A stretch of 64,000 nucleotides of DNA from JASDSY01 sp041441465 (GTDB taxonomy: Bacteria; Muiribacteriota; UBA9980), in the NCBI GenBank assembly GCA_041441465.1, contig JASDSY010000001.1, positions 124,001 to 188,000 on the forward strand, in the 5' to 3' direction. Shown one piece after another: positions 7,936 through 16,426 of the stretch (positions within the stretch are counted from its first letter, which is position 1; each line of letters starts with the position of its first letter). The notes under the pieces are model-generated. The model was not told the origin of the DNA. It saw only the letters and a list, made by a program, of their open reading frames with translations, and did not search any database. Position numbers and translations under genes: made by a program.

Positions 7936-8724
7936 TTATTTTCGGTTCAAAACGGTAAAAAATCTTGAAATATCGCTATAAGCGACGGGCAGGTCCTTGG
8001 ATTTGAACGCAGTTACCGACCAATAATATTCTTCGTCCTCAATAAGCTGGGTCGGCGGCGTAATTAAAGAATTAGCGGTTTCAGGCGCGACTCCGTAAAC
8101 TATGGAATTTTTGGCGGTATCGATTATCCAATATGATTTTGATCTTGAAGTTACCCGCAGTCTGTAAAATGCCGCGCCGTCATATTTTGGCCAGTTAAAT
8201 GACGGATTTAAATTAACCGCGCTGGTGCCGTTCTCAATGGCCGTAATCGGCATCGGCGCAAGAAGTCCTACATCTATGACTGTATCCTTATTTTCAAGGA
8301 CCTGCGGATGGTAGGATGTTTCGAGGTCCCATTGCCCCGCAAGCTTCCCGCCGAGATAATCTTCGCCTATCGTGTATGTACCGTCATTTTTCCTGTCAAT
8401 ATAAGCGCTTATATAATAATAGCCGGGCTTTAATTCAAGGAATGAATATTTTCCGTCAGCTTTTATCTTCTGCTGTGCAACTTTATTTTCCAAAAGTGCA
8501 TCAGTGGTCAGAAATACTATCGCCCCTTCAACTGATGAATTATCGTATGTACGGACCATTCCCATTATATTTCCCGGTAAAATCGGCGAATATAAAACCG
8601 TCGGCCTGCTGGTTTCGCAGCCCGGCATAAAAATCAAAAACGCGGCAAAAACCGCCAGCGATTTTAAAAAAGTATATACAGCCTTATTTTTTCGTTCAAT
8701 TCTTAATCGGTTACTATTATACAT
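7936..8724 (-). CDS. putative lipoprotein with carboxypeptidase-regulatory-like and Fn3-like domains
   Basis: A 262-residue protein with an N-terminal hydrophobic segment (about 17-34) ending FMPGC, a plausible lipobox although the -3 and -2 residues are atypical. Residues about 50-150 (GNIMGMVRTYDNSSVEGAIVFL..., then GKYSFLELKPGYYYISAY) match the carboxypeptidase-regulatory-like beta-sandwich. Residues 165-260 (NPSFNWPKYDGAAFYRLRV..., EEYYWSVTAF) match an Fn3-like sandwich of the kind also seen in the peptidase at 10714. It probably sits in the envelope as a binding or structural protein. No strong ribosome site precedes the ATG at 8724, so the start is uncertain. Confidence 0.7.
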   Translation of the reverse strand: MYNSNRLRIERKNKAVYTFLKSLAVFAAFLIFMPGCETSRPTVLYSPILPGNIMGMVRTYDNSSVEGAIVFLTTDALLENKVAQQKIKADGKYSFLELKPGYYYISAYIDRKNDGTYTIGEDYLGGKLAGQWDLETSYHPQVLENKDTVIDVGLLAPMPITAIENGTSAVNLNPSFNWPKYDGAAFYRLRVTSRSKSYWIIDTAKNSIVYGVAPETANSLITPPTQLIEDEEYYWSVTAFKSKDLPVAYSDISRFFTVLNRK

Positions 8725-8774
8725 ATTATCATTTTCGGTATAAAAATCAATTTATTGACCCGAAAATAAAAATA

Positions 8775-8812
8775 CAAAAAAACGCCGTCTATTAATAGAA
8801 GCGGCGTTTTTA
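8775..8812 (-). terminator. intrinsic terminator of the metallopeptidase gene
   Basis: AAAACGCCG pairs with CGGCGTTTT, and the loop contains a further TCTAT/ATAGA stem. A-runs on the plus strand give a U-tract for the minus-strand transcript ending at 8848. Confidence 0.85.
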
Positions 8813-8847
8813 ATTTCATAAAAATGAATGTTAGTTTTTTATTTTAA

Positions 8848-10245
8848 TTATTTCTTTAACTTCTCGTTGATTTCGGTAAGCTCTTTCGATATTTCGTCGG
8901 CTTTCCGGTTATTATCGGTTTCAAGAGCTTTTTTATATTCGTCAAACAAAGCCTTCTGACGCTGCGTAAGTTTAAGTATATCATCGGCGCTCAAATTATT
9001 TTTAACGCCGTTATTATCGGTTTCGATTAAATTCGAGTTACCAGCGACCGCCTGCATATTATCTTCAGCTGTTTTTACCGGAGCGGTAGCGCCCTGCACT
9101 GCCGCTTTGTCTTTTTTATTGAATTTTTCGGAAATAAAGGTTTTGAATGTGCTCCATACATTTTTTGTATTTGCTTTAAAATTAGCCCACCATTCTTTAA
9201 TTCCCGAATTATAGTTTATTTTTAAAACGCCGCCCGTCGTATCGCTCATAATTTTTTCAATCGCTTCTTTTTCTGACGGATTATCTTTAATATAATTTAC
9301 AAGGAAAGAATTGAACGTTGTCGGCTTATGTTTCGTCATCGAGTCAACCATTTTCTGGTAAGCCTTATCGCGGTCAGGATTAATTTGCTTATCATTGGCA
9401 ATCTTCAAAAGAAGCTGCGCGCATAACCCTTCGGTCCTCGACATTTCATCGGCAGTTTTCAATACGCCGTCTTTTTTTGTGTAATCAGCTGTGATATCCT
9501 GGTTTGTAAAAAACGAGCCGTTAAATTCAGCCCAACCTTCTAAAAATGCAAATTCAGCTGTTGTCACTTTCGATTTCCAATGGCCTTCTTTTTTCAAAGA
9601 TTCGATTATATTTTCAGAAATGCCTCTCGGATACATAACCATTCCATTAGTAGGATACATGATAACATGGCCCATTTCATGGCAGAAAGTTTCATAGCCC
9701 CATCTATCGCCGGTTTTTATTTCATTTATAGTATCGGCGCTTAAAGTTATGAAAGGCGCAAATTTAAGAGATATCGAAGTCTTGCCGTTAGCGTCTGTTT
9801 CGAGAATGCCGAAAGGTTTTTTATTTGCAAAGCTTACGCCTTCAATTTCGCCGTTAGGGTTTAATACAATATATGCAGGCTCAGGTTTATAATTATCGAG
9901 CATTTTTTTGATCTGGCTTTCGCCTAACATTGGGAAGTTACCGCGCAGGCCGGATTCAAAATTTTTGCGCTGCAGCTCCTGATATTTTCTAACCTGCTCA
10001 ATAAATTCAGGTGTTTCACGAAGTAATTTATTAATATCGCTGTTTGATGTGTCTTTTTTATAAATTAAAGCTTTGGTCGGTCCGACGTGATTAAGCGAAA
10101 GCACGACAAGTTCAGAATCGCCGAGGCTGTCAGCCGCATAAATTGCCAAATTAAAACCGAGCAGCAATAAAAATATCACTGGCAAAAAAACTAAACGATT
10201 TATTAAGCCAAACAATTTATTCGAAGATAATTTTAATCTTTCCAT
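8848..10245 (-). CDS. secreted putative zinc metallopeptidase (HExxH)
   Basis: About 465 residues with an N-terminal signal sequence or anchor (hydrophobic about 18-38, then AADS). The zinc motif is CHEMGH (H189, E190, H193, counting from the ATG at 10245). Forty-odd residues later EGWAE supplies a likely third glutamate ligand, a gluzincin-like arrangement. The C-terminal 130 residues are Lys/Glu/Asn-rich and probably helical. I prefer the ATG at 10245 over a GTG at 10254 from codon choice; ribosome sites are weak for both. A promoter and an operator-like repeat lie upstream. Clustered with two other secreted HExxH proteins; substrate unknown. Confidence 0.75.
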   Translation of the reverse strand: MERLKLSSNKLFGLINRLVFLPVIFLLLLGFNLAIYAADSLGDSELVVLSLNHVGPTKALIYKKDTSNSDINKLLRETPEFIEQVRKYQELQRKNFESGLRGNFPMLGESQIKKMLDNYKPEPAYIVLNPNGEIEGVSFANKKPFGILETDANGKTSISLKFAPFITLSADTINEIKTGDRWGYETFCHEMGHVIMYPTNGMVMYPRGISENIIESLKKEGHWKSKVTTAEFAFLEGWAEFNGSFFTNQDITADYTKKDGVLKTADEMSRTEGLCAQLLLKIANDKQINPDRDKAYQKMVDSMTKHKPTTFNSFLVNYIKDNPSEKEAIEKIMSDTTGGVLKINYNSGIKEWWANFKANTKNVWSTFKTFISEKFNKKDKAAVQGATAPVKTAEDNMQAVAGNSNLIETDNNGVKNNLSADDILKLTQRQKALFDEYKKALETDNNRKADEISKELTEINEKLKK

Positions 10246-10310
10246 ACTATCCACTCGCTTTCACTTAAAACCTTAATAAATAAAAACATATTTTTTATTT
10301 TAATATAACA

Positions 10311-10346
10311 ATTATATAAAAAAAATAAGGCTTATTCAACCTTATT
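10311..10346 (-). promoter_or_regulatory. promoter with overlapping inverted repeat
   Basis: On the minus strand TTGAAT (10334-10339), 17-nt spacer, TATAAT (10311-10316). An inverted repeat, AATAAGG at 10324-10330 and CCTTATT at 10340-10346, brackets the -35 box and could be an operator. It would drive the metallopeptidase gene with a leader of about 60 nt. Confidence 0.6.
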
Positions 10347-10482
10347 CATAAAAAAAATTGAAATTTTCTAAGATAATAAAAATTGAAATGAATATAAAAA
10401 ATATAACTTGCAAGGTAAACACAGATATATGCTTGATATAAAAAATTTCGTGAAGTTATTTTTTCGCTTTCAGCACATGTAT

Positions 10483-10623
10483 CTATTTTGGAGCACCGCT
10501 TTTGAATTCAGATTCGTCGAAGTTTCCAATTTTATGGACTATATCAAATCCATTATACTTTATTAGCGCATCCATCTCTCTTGGCCAGAAACAACGCATA
10601 TCAAATTTAACAAAATAAACAAT
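10483..10623 (-). pseudogene. 3' remnant of a SAM-dependent methyltransferase gene
   Basis: A minus-strand frame with no full gene: residues read VKFDMRCFWPREMDALIKYN, then GFDIVHKIGNFDESEF, KSGAPK, stop at 10483. This matches the C-terminus of class I methyltransferases of the type ending FPQELDxLLxxxGF...YGDFDxSPFxxxSP. An in-frame stop lies just upstream of 10623 and there is no ribosome site, so the catalytic domain is gone. The terminator of the next gene (10643-10682) abuts it. It is probably decay left after deletion or insertion. Confidence 0.65.
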
Positions 10624-10642
10624 TTATAATAAACCTAATATA

Positions 10643-10682
10643 AAAAAAGAGCTGGTTCGAAAGTTTCCTTCCGCCAGCTCTT
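10643..10682 (-). terminator. intrinsic terminator of the Fn3-domain metallopeptidase gene
   Basis: AAGAGCTGG pairs with CCAGCTCTT around an 18-nt loop, and a run of A on the plus strand supplies the U-tract for minus-strand transcription. It lies 32 nt past the stop at 10714. Confidence 0.85.
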
Positions 10683-10713
10683 ATTATTATATTTTGTTAT
10701 TTTTTTTGTTAAA

Positions 10714-11730
10714 TTAAAATTCAGAGCCGTTCATGACATACTGTTTTATGAACGCGTATCTGTCAGGATATTTTGATTTCATGCTGGAAGCGCTCATGTA
10801 ATAAACTCTTACCGATTCAGCCAGATCTTCGTAAGGGTTCGTGTTGCCGTAAGCCGAAACTGACGATGATTTTTGGGTAATCTGGCCTGTATATGAATTT
10901 CTCGCACCCCAGAATTGGTTTATAAACGAATTCATAACACCGTTATTCATAAGATGGAAGCAATGCGTCATTTCATGGACAATAACGCCTACAAGATCAA
11001 CTTGTGCGCCGAGGTTTGTCAGGTATATTTTCGAAGGGCTGCCGGAATTTACATAACCGCCGATATTCGCGCCAAGGCTTGTAGTTGATATTCTCTCAAT
11101 AGTTTTAGTAAACGCAAGGAACGTTTTTGGCAGTCTCAAAAATGCCGCATAAACCGATTTCAAACTTTCAAGGGTCCATGACGAAGTGCCGTCGGCCATT
11201 GTTATATCAAATTTAGACTTAATCGCTTTAATGTAATCTGCAACTGTATTTAAAGCTACTTCGACAGAGCTTAAGCCGTTTCCGTTCTGGGCAGTAGTAG
11301 ATGCCGGCTTAGGCGTAGGAGCAGTCTGCTGCGCCGATGTGGTAAACTTAAACGAAGCGCCGAATTTTCCGACTATACTTTGAGCGGTAACTGTGCGAAC
11401 CATCCACAAATAGCTATTATCTGCTTCAAGCACTCCTGAACGAAGTTTTATATTCGTCACATTCGCGCCGCAAATACTGCGGCCTATAAAAAAGTAAATG
11501 CCGTAATTTTTGGATTTTTTGAAAAGCCATAAATCATATTGAGTAGCATTTGTGTCGGCCTGCCATGAAAGCTGCGGAGTCAACGTAGTAACCGCGGAGT
11601 TATTGGCCGGCGCTAACGGAGCCGCGGCATTCGAAACATCCGCGAAAGCCCCGAACATAAATATAAATAAAGCTGATAGGCATAAGTACCAGCTGAATAA
11701 TTTCAATGTTGATGATTGTCTTTTTACCAT
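10714..11730 (-). CDS. secreted Fn3-domain putative zinc metallopeptidase
   Basis: A 338-residue protein: signal peptide (about 12-36), an Fn3-like domain (about 37-132: LAPANNSAVTTLTPQLSW..., NSYLWMVRTV), a Thr/Pro/Ala linker, then a catalytic domain. The zinc motif is VHEMTH (H252, E253, H256), with a later EDLAES (E301/E305) as probable third ligand. From about residue 155 it is clearly homologous to the protein at 15093: both have a VPKAF/LPKTF helix, GGYV...IYL, GNTNPxEDLAESVR and a C-terminal F-I-K...M-x-G-x-E-F. AAGGAAGGTG precedes the ATG. It may cut cell-surface or environmental protein; substrate unknown. Confidence 0.8.
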   Translation of the reverse strand: MVKRQSSTLKLFSWYLCLSALFIFMFGAFADVSNAAAPLAPANNSAVTTLTPQLSWQADTNATQYDLWLFKKSKNYGIYFFIGRSICGANVTNIKLRSGVLEADNSYLWMVRTVTAQSIVGKFGASFKFTTSAQQTAPTPKPASTTAQNGNGLSSVEVALNTVADYIKAIKSKFDITMADGTSSWTLESLKSVYAAFLRLPKTFLAFTKTIERISTTSLGANIGGYVNSGSPSKIYLTNLGAQVDLVGVIVHEMTHCFHLMNNGVMNSFINQFWGARNSYTGQITQKSSSVSAYGNTNPYEDLAESVRVYYMSASSMKSKYPDRYAFIKQYVMNGSEF

Positions 11731-11942
11731 AAACGCACCTTCCTTAAAAATAAAAAAATATATAAGAAAATTACTTGCTAATCAAACGATACTCCAAAGT
11801 TTTTCAGATGAAAAAATCACAAAAGTATTTATAAATAAAGGGATTAGCACATTTTATAATCAAAATAACATTTGGTTTATTTTTCATAAAACCATCATTG
11901 AATATAAATATTAAAATGACGGTCATATAAGTATCTATTTAT

Positions 11943-11971
11943 ATTATTGCACCTGTTAAAAGTTTTGTCAA
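11943..11971 (-). promoter_or_regulatory. candidate promoter for the Fn3-domain metallopeptidase
   Basis: TTGACA (minus strand, 11966-11971), 17-nt spacer, AATAAT (11943-11948). This would give a leader of about 200 nt before the start at 11730. I see no other recognisable element in 11731-11942. Confidence 0.5.
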
Positions 11972-11982
11972 CACTTGAAAAA

Positions 11983-13527
11983 CTATTTTTTTATGGCAGG
12001 CGGAAAAATAAAGCGCTGCGAAAAGTCAGGCAACCCTGAAATTGCAAGATTAGCAGCAATTTTCACAAGAAACGAAATATCACCCTGAAAATGTAAAGAT
12101 TTGTAAAGAATCGGAAATTTAATTTCAAAATCATAAGCATGTATAACACCATCATTCGTTTTGAATGCTTTTTTTATTTTTTTAACTCCATAACATAGCA
12201 CGTTAAGGTTTTTAGCAAACGAAGCTTCGTTTGAAAGATAAGGCAGCTTTGAATCTATAATTTCATATATCGATGAAAATTCAGTTTTTTCATCTTTTAA
12301 CTCAGGGCATGCGCTAACGCCGTCAGAAAATTTAATGTCGTCAGGTTTTATAGGAATCGACTTACTCATTTCGCTTGAATTGGCTATGGTTACACTATTG
12401 CCTAATTCATCGACTATAACGCCCGGCGGGTTCGCATTTAATATTTCAGCCTGGAACCCTAAAAGGCGTCGATTAGCTTCACATATCATCCTGACCTGAG
12501 CGTTTATGGCACCGGCGTCCGGTAAAAACCTGGCATTAAAATCCGCTGCCGAAAATTCGGCCGAAGCATCGGCAAGGTTATTGACATATTCAGTATAATC
12601 GCTGCCGAATATATCAATAAAACCATTAGTGCCGACTCCCTCATCAACTATGAAGGTTTTATTTTTAGAAATGGATTTCATGCCGGCATATTCATTTCCA
12701 CAAAGAAACGCCATAAAAAGCAGAATCCTGCCGACTTCAGTAGAGTTTTCCTTGGTAATAAATTCTTTTAATTTATTTTTAGAGGCAAGCAGGTTTTTAG
12801 AATTGGATTTTTTGTCAAATTCCTTTAAAAAATATTCCCTGGAATATTCATTTATAAAACTTTTATCGTAATTTTCACGGAACATCTTATAATCAAAGGC
12901 GAATGCTTCCGATACTTTAAGTGTCGAATCGCCATACTCGAACTCATTTTTATTTTTGGCGTCATAAAAATTAATCAGCTGAACCTGCGAAGGCGCCGGC
13001 ACGTAATCAAGGCATGATGCAAGAATATCGCCGCGCCCTTTTTTGTTTATAACCTTAAATATTATCAAGTTATAAAAAGGCCGGGCGACATAAACTTTAT
13101 CAATTTCATCTGAAATAATTGATTTATCTTTTAATACGGTTGTCGCATACTCAAGATTTTTTTGAGTATCAGAAAAGGCGCCGGCAAACTTTGTGGCAAG
13201 GCCGACATTATACATTCCGGCAGTTTCGTATCGGCCGTCATTTCTTAAGACTGTAAGCTTATTTGAAATATGGCCAACCTCAGGTGTAATTACTTTAGCT
13301 GCTGATTTCACCATAAAATAAATTTTATCGGAAGCCGCTTTTTGCTTTAAAGTTTCTTTGAGCATATCTTCCAGGCGGTCACCGAGGAATACCTGGCGGA
13401 AACCCATTACGATAAAAGTCATTACGAGCGCAAGCAGGCCGGCATAAAGCACGACCTCGATTATAGTGAAAGCGCGACGGCATTTATCATTTTGAATATG
13501 TAATTTATTTTTTTTCATTAAATTCAT
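11983..13527 (-). CDS. pilin-like protein with type IV N-terminal methylation motif (large)
   Basis: A 514-residue protein with a short basic leader and the prepilin motif RRAFTIIEVVLYAGLLALVM (about residues 17-36, E at +5 of the mature form), then one hydrophobic helix. The remainder is a large exported domain with no family I recognise. The transmembrane helix followed by FRQVFLGDRLEDMLKETLK resembles PulJ/ComGF-type minor pseudopilins, but it is far larger than usual. Third gene of a three-gene pilin-like operon. Processing by a prepilin peptidase is expected; no peptidase or assembly ATPase is in the window. Confidence 0.78.
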   Translation of the reverse strand: MNLMKKNKLHIQNDKCRRAFTIIEVVLYAGLLALVMTFIVMGFRQVFLGDRLEDMLKETLKQKAASDKIYFMVKSAAKVITPEVGHISNKLTVLRNDGRYETAGMYNVGLATKFAGAFSDTQKNLEYATTVLKDKSIISDEIDKVYVARPFYNLIIFKVINKKGRGDILASCLDYVPAPSQVQLINFYDAKNKNEFEYGDSTLKVSEAFAFDYKMFRENYDKSFINEYSREYFLKEFDKKSNSKNLLASKNKLKEFITKENSTEVGRILLFMAFLCGNEYAGMKSISKNKTFIVDEGVGTNGFIDIFGSDYTEYVNNLADASAEFSAADFNARFLPDAGAINAQVRMICEANRRLLGFQAEILNANPPGVIVDELGNSVTIANSSEMSKSIPIKPDDIKFSDGVSACPELKDEKTEFSSIYEIIDSKLPYLSNEASFAKNLNVLCYGVKKIKKAFKTNDGVIHAYDFEIKFPILYKSLHFQGDISFLVKIAANLAISGLPDFSQRFIFPPAIKK

Positions 13528-13648
13528 ATCGCTGCCTTATATAAATTAAACATAGCCTCATTTTTGACTAAAGCAATACATTAAATAATTAATTATACTG
13601 CCATTTACATTATTTTTTTTATACTTTTCAAGTTGCGGCATTAATTTG

Positions 13649-14221
13649 TCAATTGAGCTCAAATTCATTATATTCAACGGCACCATCGGGCAAATTAACC
13701 GTTTTAAAATTGAACATATTAGTACGGCCGCTATTTTGAAAGTATATCCCCATTAAAATCCTTGTGCAGTCACGGTAAGTTCCGACCGACCATATAAACG
13801 TGCCGATATATTCAGCGAAAGTGAAATTTTCGTTAAAATCCTTTATCATCGATGGAAAATCAAAAGCCAGCGTTCTGAATCCGCCTTCGCCGTAGGGCTG
13901 CACATAACTATTCACGTATCCAAAAGTATATTTGACGACCTTTTTATACGGCCTTTCATTAAATCCGCGGGCGCTTAAAAAGCCGGCCATTCTATTAAAA
14001 CCGGCTTCAGCTATATATTCGGCTTTTTTTATATTTATGCTGCGGTGAACGCTGTACGCGCCCTGCGATGAATAATACTGAACGGCGATAAGAATAATCG
14101 CGAGAAAAAAAACTATAAACACCACAAGCGGAATCGAAAAGCCTTTTTGATTACCAGGCCGCCATTTACGGTTTAGAACGTGCTTTATTAAATTGTCGAA
14201 TTTATTATATTGATAATTCAT
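13649..14221 (-). CDS. PilX/GspK-like pilin-family protein
   Basis: A 190-residue protein with a 26-residue leader, then KGFSIPLVVFIVFFLAIILI as the hydrophobic stalk and KKAEYIAEAGFNRMAGFLSARG, the helix typical of PilX N-terminal and GspK-like minor pilins. Glu at +5 is absent (Pro instead), as in GspK/PilX types, which usually sit at a fibre tip. Middle gene of the pilin-like operon, 95 nt after the PulI/PilV-like gene and 121 nt before the large pilin-like gene. Confidence 0.78.
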   Translation of the reverse strand: MNYQYNKFDNLIKHVLNRKWRPGNQKGFSIPLVVFIVFFLAIILIAVQYYSSQGAYSVHRSINIKKAEYIAEAGFNRMAGFLSARGFNERPYKKVVKYTFGYVNSYVQPYGEGGFRTLAFDFPSMIKDFNENFTFAEYIGTFIWSVGTYRDCTRILMGIYFQNSGRTNMFNFKTVNLPDGAVEYNEFELN

Positions 14222-14316
14222 AATCTTTTACGGCTAACATTACAGCCTGTCCAATAATCAAAATTTTTGTTGTTAAATAATTTTTTACCGCTTTAGAATT
14301 ATTTATTCCACTTAAA

Positions 14317-14781
14317 TTACCTGAGCGTTGTTTTAAATAACAAACTGGCTTTCTTGCCGCGGCTTTCCCAAAATATTTCTGCTGCGGCCTCTTTTACATA
14401 AATATCAACTGAGCTGTTATCAAATGACGAAATGGTAGAAATTTTAACTTCAGGATCCACGGTTAAAACAAGATGATATTTATCAAAATCCTTTGTAACC
14501 GTTCTGAGCTTTGGAAATGATTTATAAAAAACGGCCGGATGCAAAATCGAGAGGGCTTTTAACCGTTCGATCTCTGAAATAGCGATGTTTTGAGCGCGGT
14601 AATAATCGATAGCACTTTCCGTGGAGCGCTGCGACTGTAAAAAAATACCTATAAGCGGCGCTAAAGAAACCGCAAATATCGTAATCGCGATAAGAATTTC
14701 TACAAGCGAAAATGCAAGGTTAGTACTATGCATTTTGTTTGAATTATTTAATCTTTGAGTTCTCGAATATAACTTAATCAT
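14317..14781 (-). CDS. PilV/GspI-like minor pilin
   Basis: A 154-residue protein with a leader of about 22 residues and the class III signal AFSLVEILIAITIFAVSLAP, Glu at +5. The following helix includes AIDYYRAQNIAISEIERL, the AxxxAxxxxExL pattern of PilV/GspI proteins. First gene of the operon: a consensus-like promoter lies at 14832-14861. No clear ribosome site precedes the ATG at 14781; the start could be the ATG at 14733. Confidence 0.8.
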   Translation of the reverse strand: MIKLYSRTQRLNNSNKMHSTNLAFSLVEILIAITIFAVSLAPLIGIFLQSQRSTESAIDYYRAQNIAISEIERLKALSILHPAVFYKSFPKLRTVTKDFDKYHLVLTVDPEVKISTISSFDNSSVDIYVKEAAAEIFWESRGKKASLLFKTTLR

Positions 14782-14831
14782 AATTTTTTACTGCCATAAA
14801 AATCGCTTATTTTTATTATCCGTAATTATTG

Positions 14832-14861
14832 ATTGTAACTTACATTAAAAACATTTGTCAA
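14832..14861 (-). promoter_or_regulatory. promoter of the pilin-like operon
   Basis: Minus strand TTGACA (14856-14861), 18-nt spacer, TACAAT (14832-14837). Predicted start near 14825, leader about 45 nt. Divergent from the SH3-domain peptidase promoter in the same 311-bp gap. Confidence 0.65.
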
Positions 14862-15010
14862 GGCAAACTTTCATTTTTTACAATAATTTACATAATATTA
14901 TTCCAAACTTGCCGGAACTTTTTTCAACCAACTTTAGTATAATTCAAATAATGAATTTCAGCCGAATAAATTTCTAAAAATAAAAATTTTAAGTAAAAAT
15001 TTTAAAAATT

Positions 15011-15039
15011 ACTTTAAATTAATAAAAATTTGGTATAAT
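15011..15039 (+). promoter_or_regulatory. extended -10 promoter for the SH3-domain metallopeptidase
   Basis: TGGTATAAT at 15031-15039 is an extended -10 element; the -35 region is only TTTA-rich. The leader would be about 47 nt. Confidence 0.55.
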
Positions 15040-15092
15040 AGATATAACATAAAAATGTGTATTAATTTTTTTTATAAATAAGGAGCAAATTT

Positions 15093-16271
15093 ATGAACAA
15101 ACAGAAATTTAATTTATCAATCCTGTTAATGGTGTTATTTGCTTTTTTATTATTCAACGCACAAATTGCCTCAGCAGGTCTAAATGAGCTTCAGGATGAG
15201 CTGAGCGGCCGGGAAATTAATAAACCGGCAGCAAAACCTACTCCGCCGCCAAAGCCCTTCCAACTCGGCACGGTCGAAAATCGCCTTGCGCAGTATAATT
15301 TTTCCAATTCATTCGAAGGTATCGTAAAAGCTCAGCCTTACCTTAACGTCAGAGCCATTCCGAGCAAAAGCGGCCAGATAATAGGCAAACTTCCAAATGG
15401 AACAAAAATTTCTTTATTAGGCACTTGCAATGAGTGGTATATAATAAATTATTACGGAAAAAAAGCTTATATATGGGCCAGCAATATTGTATTGTTACGT
15501 CCTAAGGCAACTCCAAAAAAACCGGAATCCCAACCAAACGAAGACGGCAGAATCAGTTCGCAAAATAATAACGGCAGAATTAAAGATGATTCTTTAACAA
15601 ATAAACCTATTACCGATACCGCTGAAGCTAACATATCAAAACCTCAAAAAAATGAAACCTCAAGTTCATCCTTAAATTTAAGCACTGTAGAAGGTATAGT
15701 CAGCGCGATAAAAGAAAAATTCGGTGTATCGCTGCCTACTGAAAATACGGCAGTAAAATGGACTGTTGAAATATTAAAAAATGTTTATGAACTTTTCACA
15801 AAAGTTCCAAAAGCATTTTACGCGCAATTAAAGCAAATAAAAATGGTATCTGAAGCTACGGCAAATAAAGTATGCGGCATGGCAGCCGGCGGTTATGTAA
15901 TGTCGAATGATCCAAGCACAATTTATCTTTCGACAGCCTGCATCGGTGATGTACAGGGAACATTAGTGCATGAAATGACACATTCGTACCATTTCGCTAA
16001 TCCTTCGATAATTGAAAAATTCCAGAAGCAATTCTGGTCGTCAGGCCGAAACGGCTACAGCGGCTCATATGAAAAACCGGTATCTGCTTCAGTTACCAAA
16101 TACGGCAACACCAACCCTATGGAAGATCTTGCGGAATCAGTAAGGGCTTATTACCAGGGGCAGAATAACTGGCGCGATTACGAAACAAATAACAGAGTTC
16201 AGGCTACCGACGCAGCTAAGGCAAGATTCGAGTTCATAAAAAACAATATCATGAGCGGCCAGGAATTTTAA
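15093..16271 (+). CDS. secreted SH3b-domain putative zinc metallopeptidase
   Basis: A 392-residue protein: signal peptide (about 8-28), Pro-rich segment, bacterial SH3 domain (about 75-136: YLNVRAIPSKSGQIIGKLPN, CNEWYIINYYGKKAYIWAS), a Ser/Asn-rich linker, then the same catalytic domain as the protein at 10714. Zinc motif VHEMTH (H293, E294, H297), third ligand probably in EDLAES (E344/E348), ending GQEF. SH3b domains often bind peptidoglycan or cell surface, so this paralogue may be targeted to the wall while the other uses an Fn3 domain (inference). AAGGAGC precedes the ATG. Confidence 0.82.
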   Translation: MNKQKFNLSILLMVLFAFLLFNAQIASAGLNELQDELSGREINKPAAKPTPPPKPFQLGTVENRLAQYNFSNSFEGIVKAQPYLNVRAIPSKSGQIIGKLPNGTKISLLGTCNEWYIINYYGKKAYIWASNIVLLRPKATPKKPESQPNEDGRISSQNNNGRIKDDSLTNKPITDTAEANISKPQKNETSSSSLNLSTVEGIVSAIKEKFGVSLPTENTAVKWTVEILKNVYELFTKVPKAFYAQLKQIKMVSEATANKVCGMAAGGYVMSNDPSTIYLSTACIGDVQGTLVHEMTHSYHFANPSIIEKFQKQFWSSGRNGYSGSYEKPVSASVTKYGNTNPMEDLAESVRAYYQGQNNWRDYETNNRVQATDAAKARFEFIKNNIMSGQEF

Positions 16272-16295
16272 TATTGAAATAAACATTTAAAATTA

Positions 16296-16337
16296 ATAAA
16301 AATAACAGGAGTAATTTTTTACTCTTGTTATTTTTAT
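16296..16337 (+). terminator. intrinsic terminator of the SH3b metallopeptidase gene
   Basis: AAAAATAACAGGAGTAA pairs with TTACTCTTGTTATTTTT (one G.T pair) around a short T loop, followed by T-rich sequence 25 nt after the stop. Confidence 0.88.
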
Positions 16338-16426
16338 TTTGTACAGCAATAAAAATATAAAATACGTTTAAAATTACAAATTATAATACTTTATTTTTAT
16401 AAATAAAAAGTATTGATGGAGAAAAC

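Noticed and set aside
11552..11914. Plus-strand open frame of 120 codons across the Fn3-peptidase start
   Set aside because: It is antisense to a clear signal peptide and its domain, has no recognisable protein features and no ribosome site.
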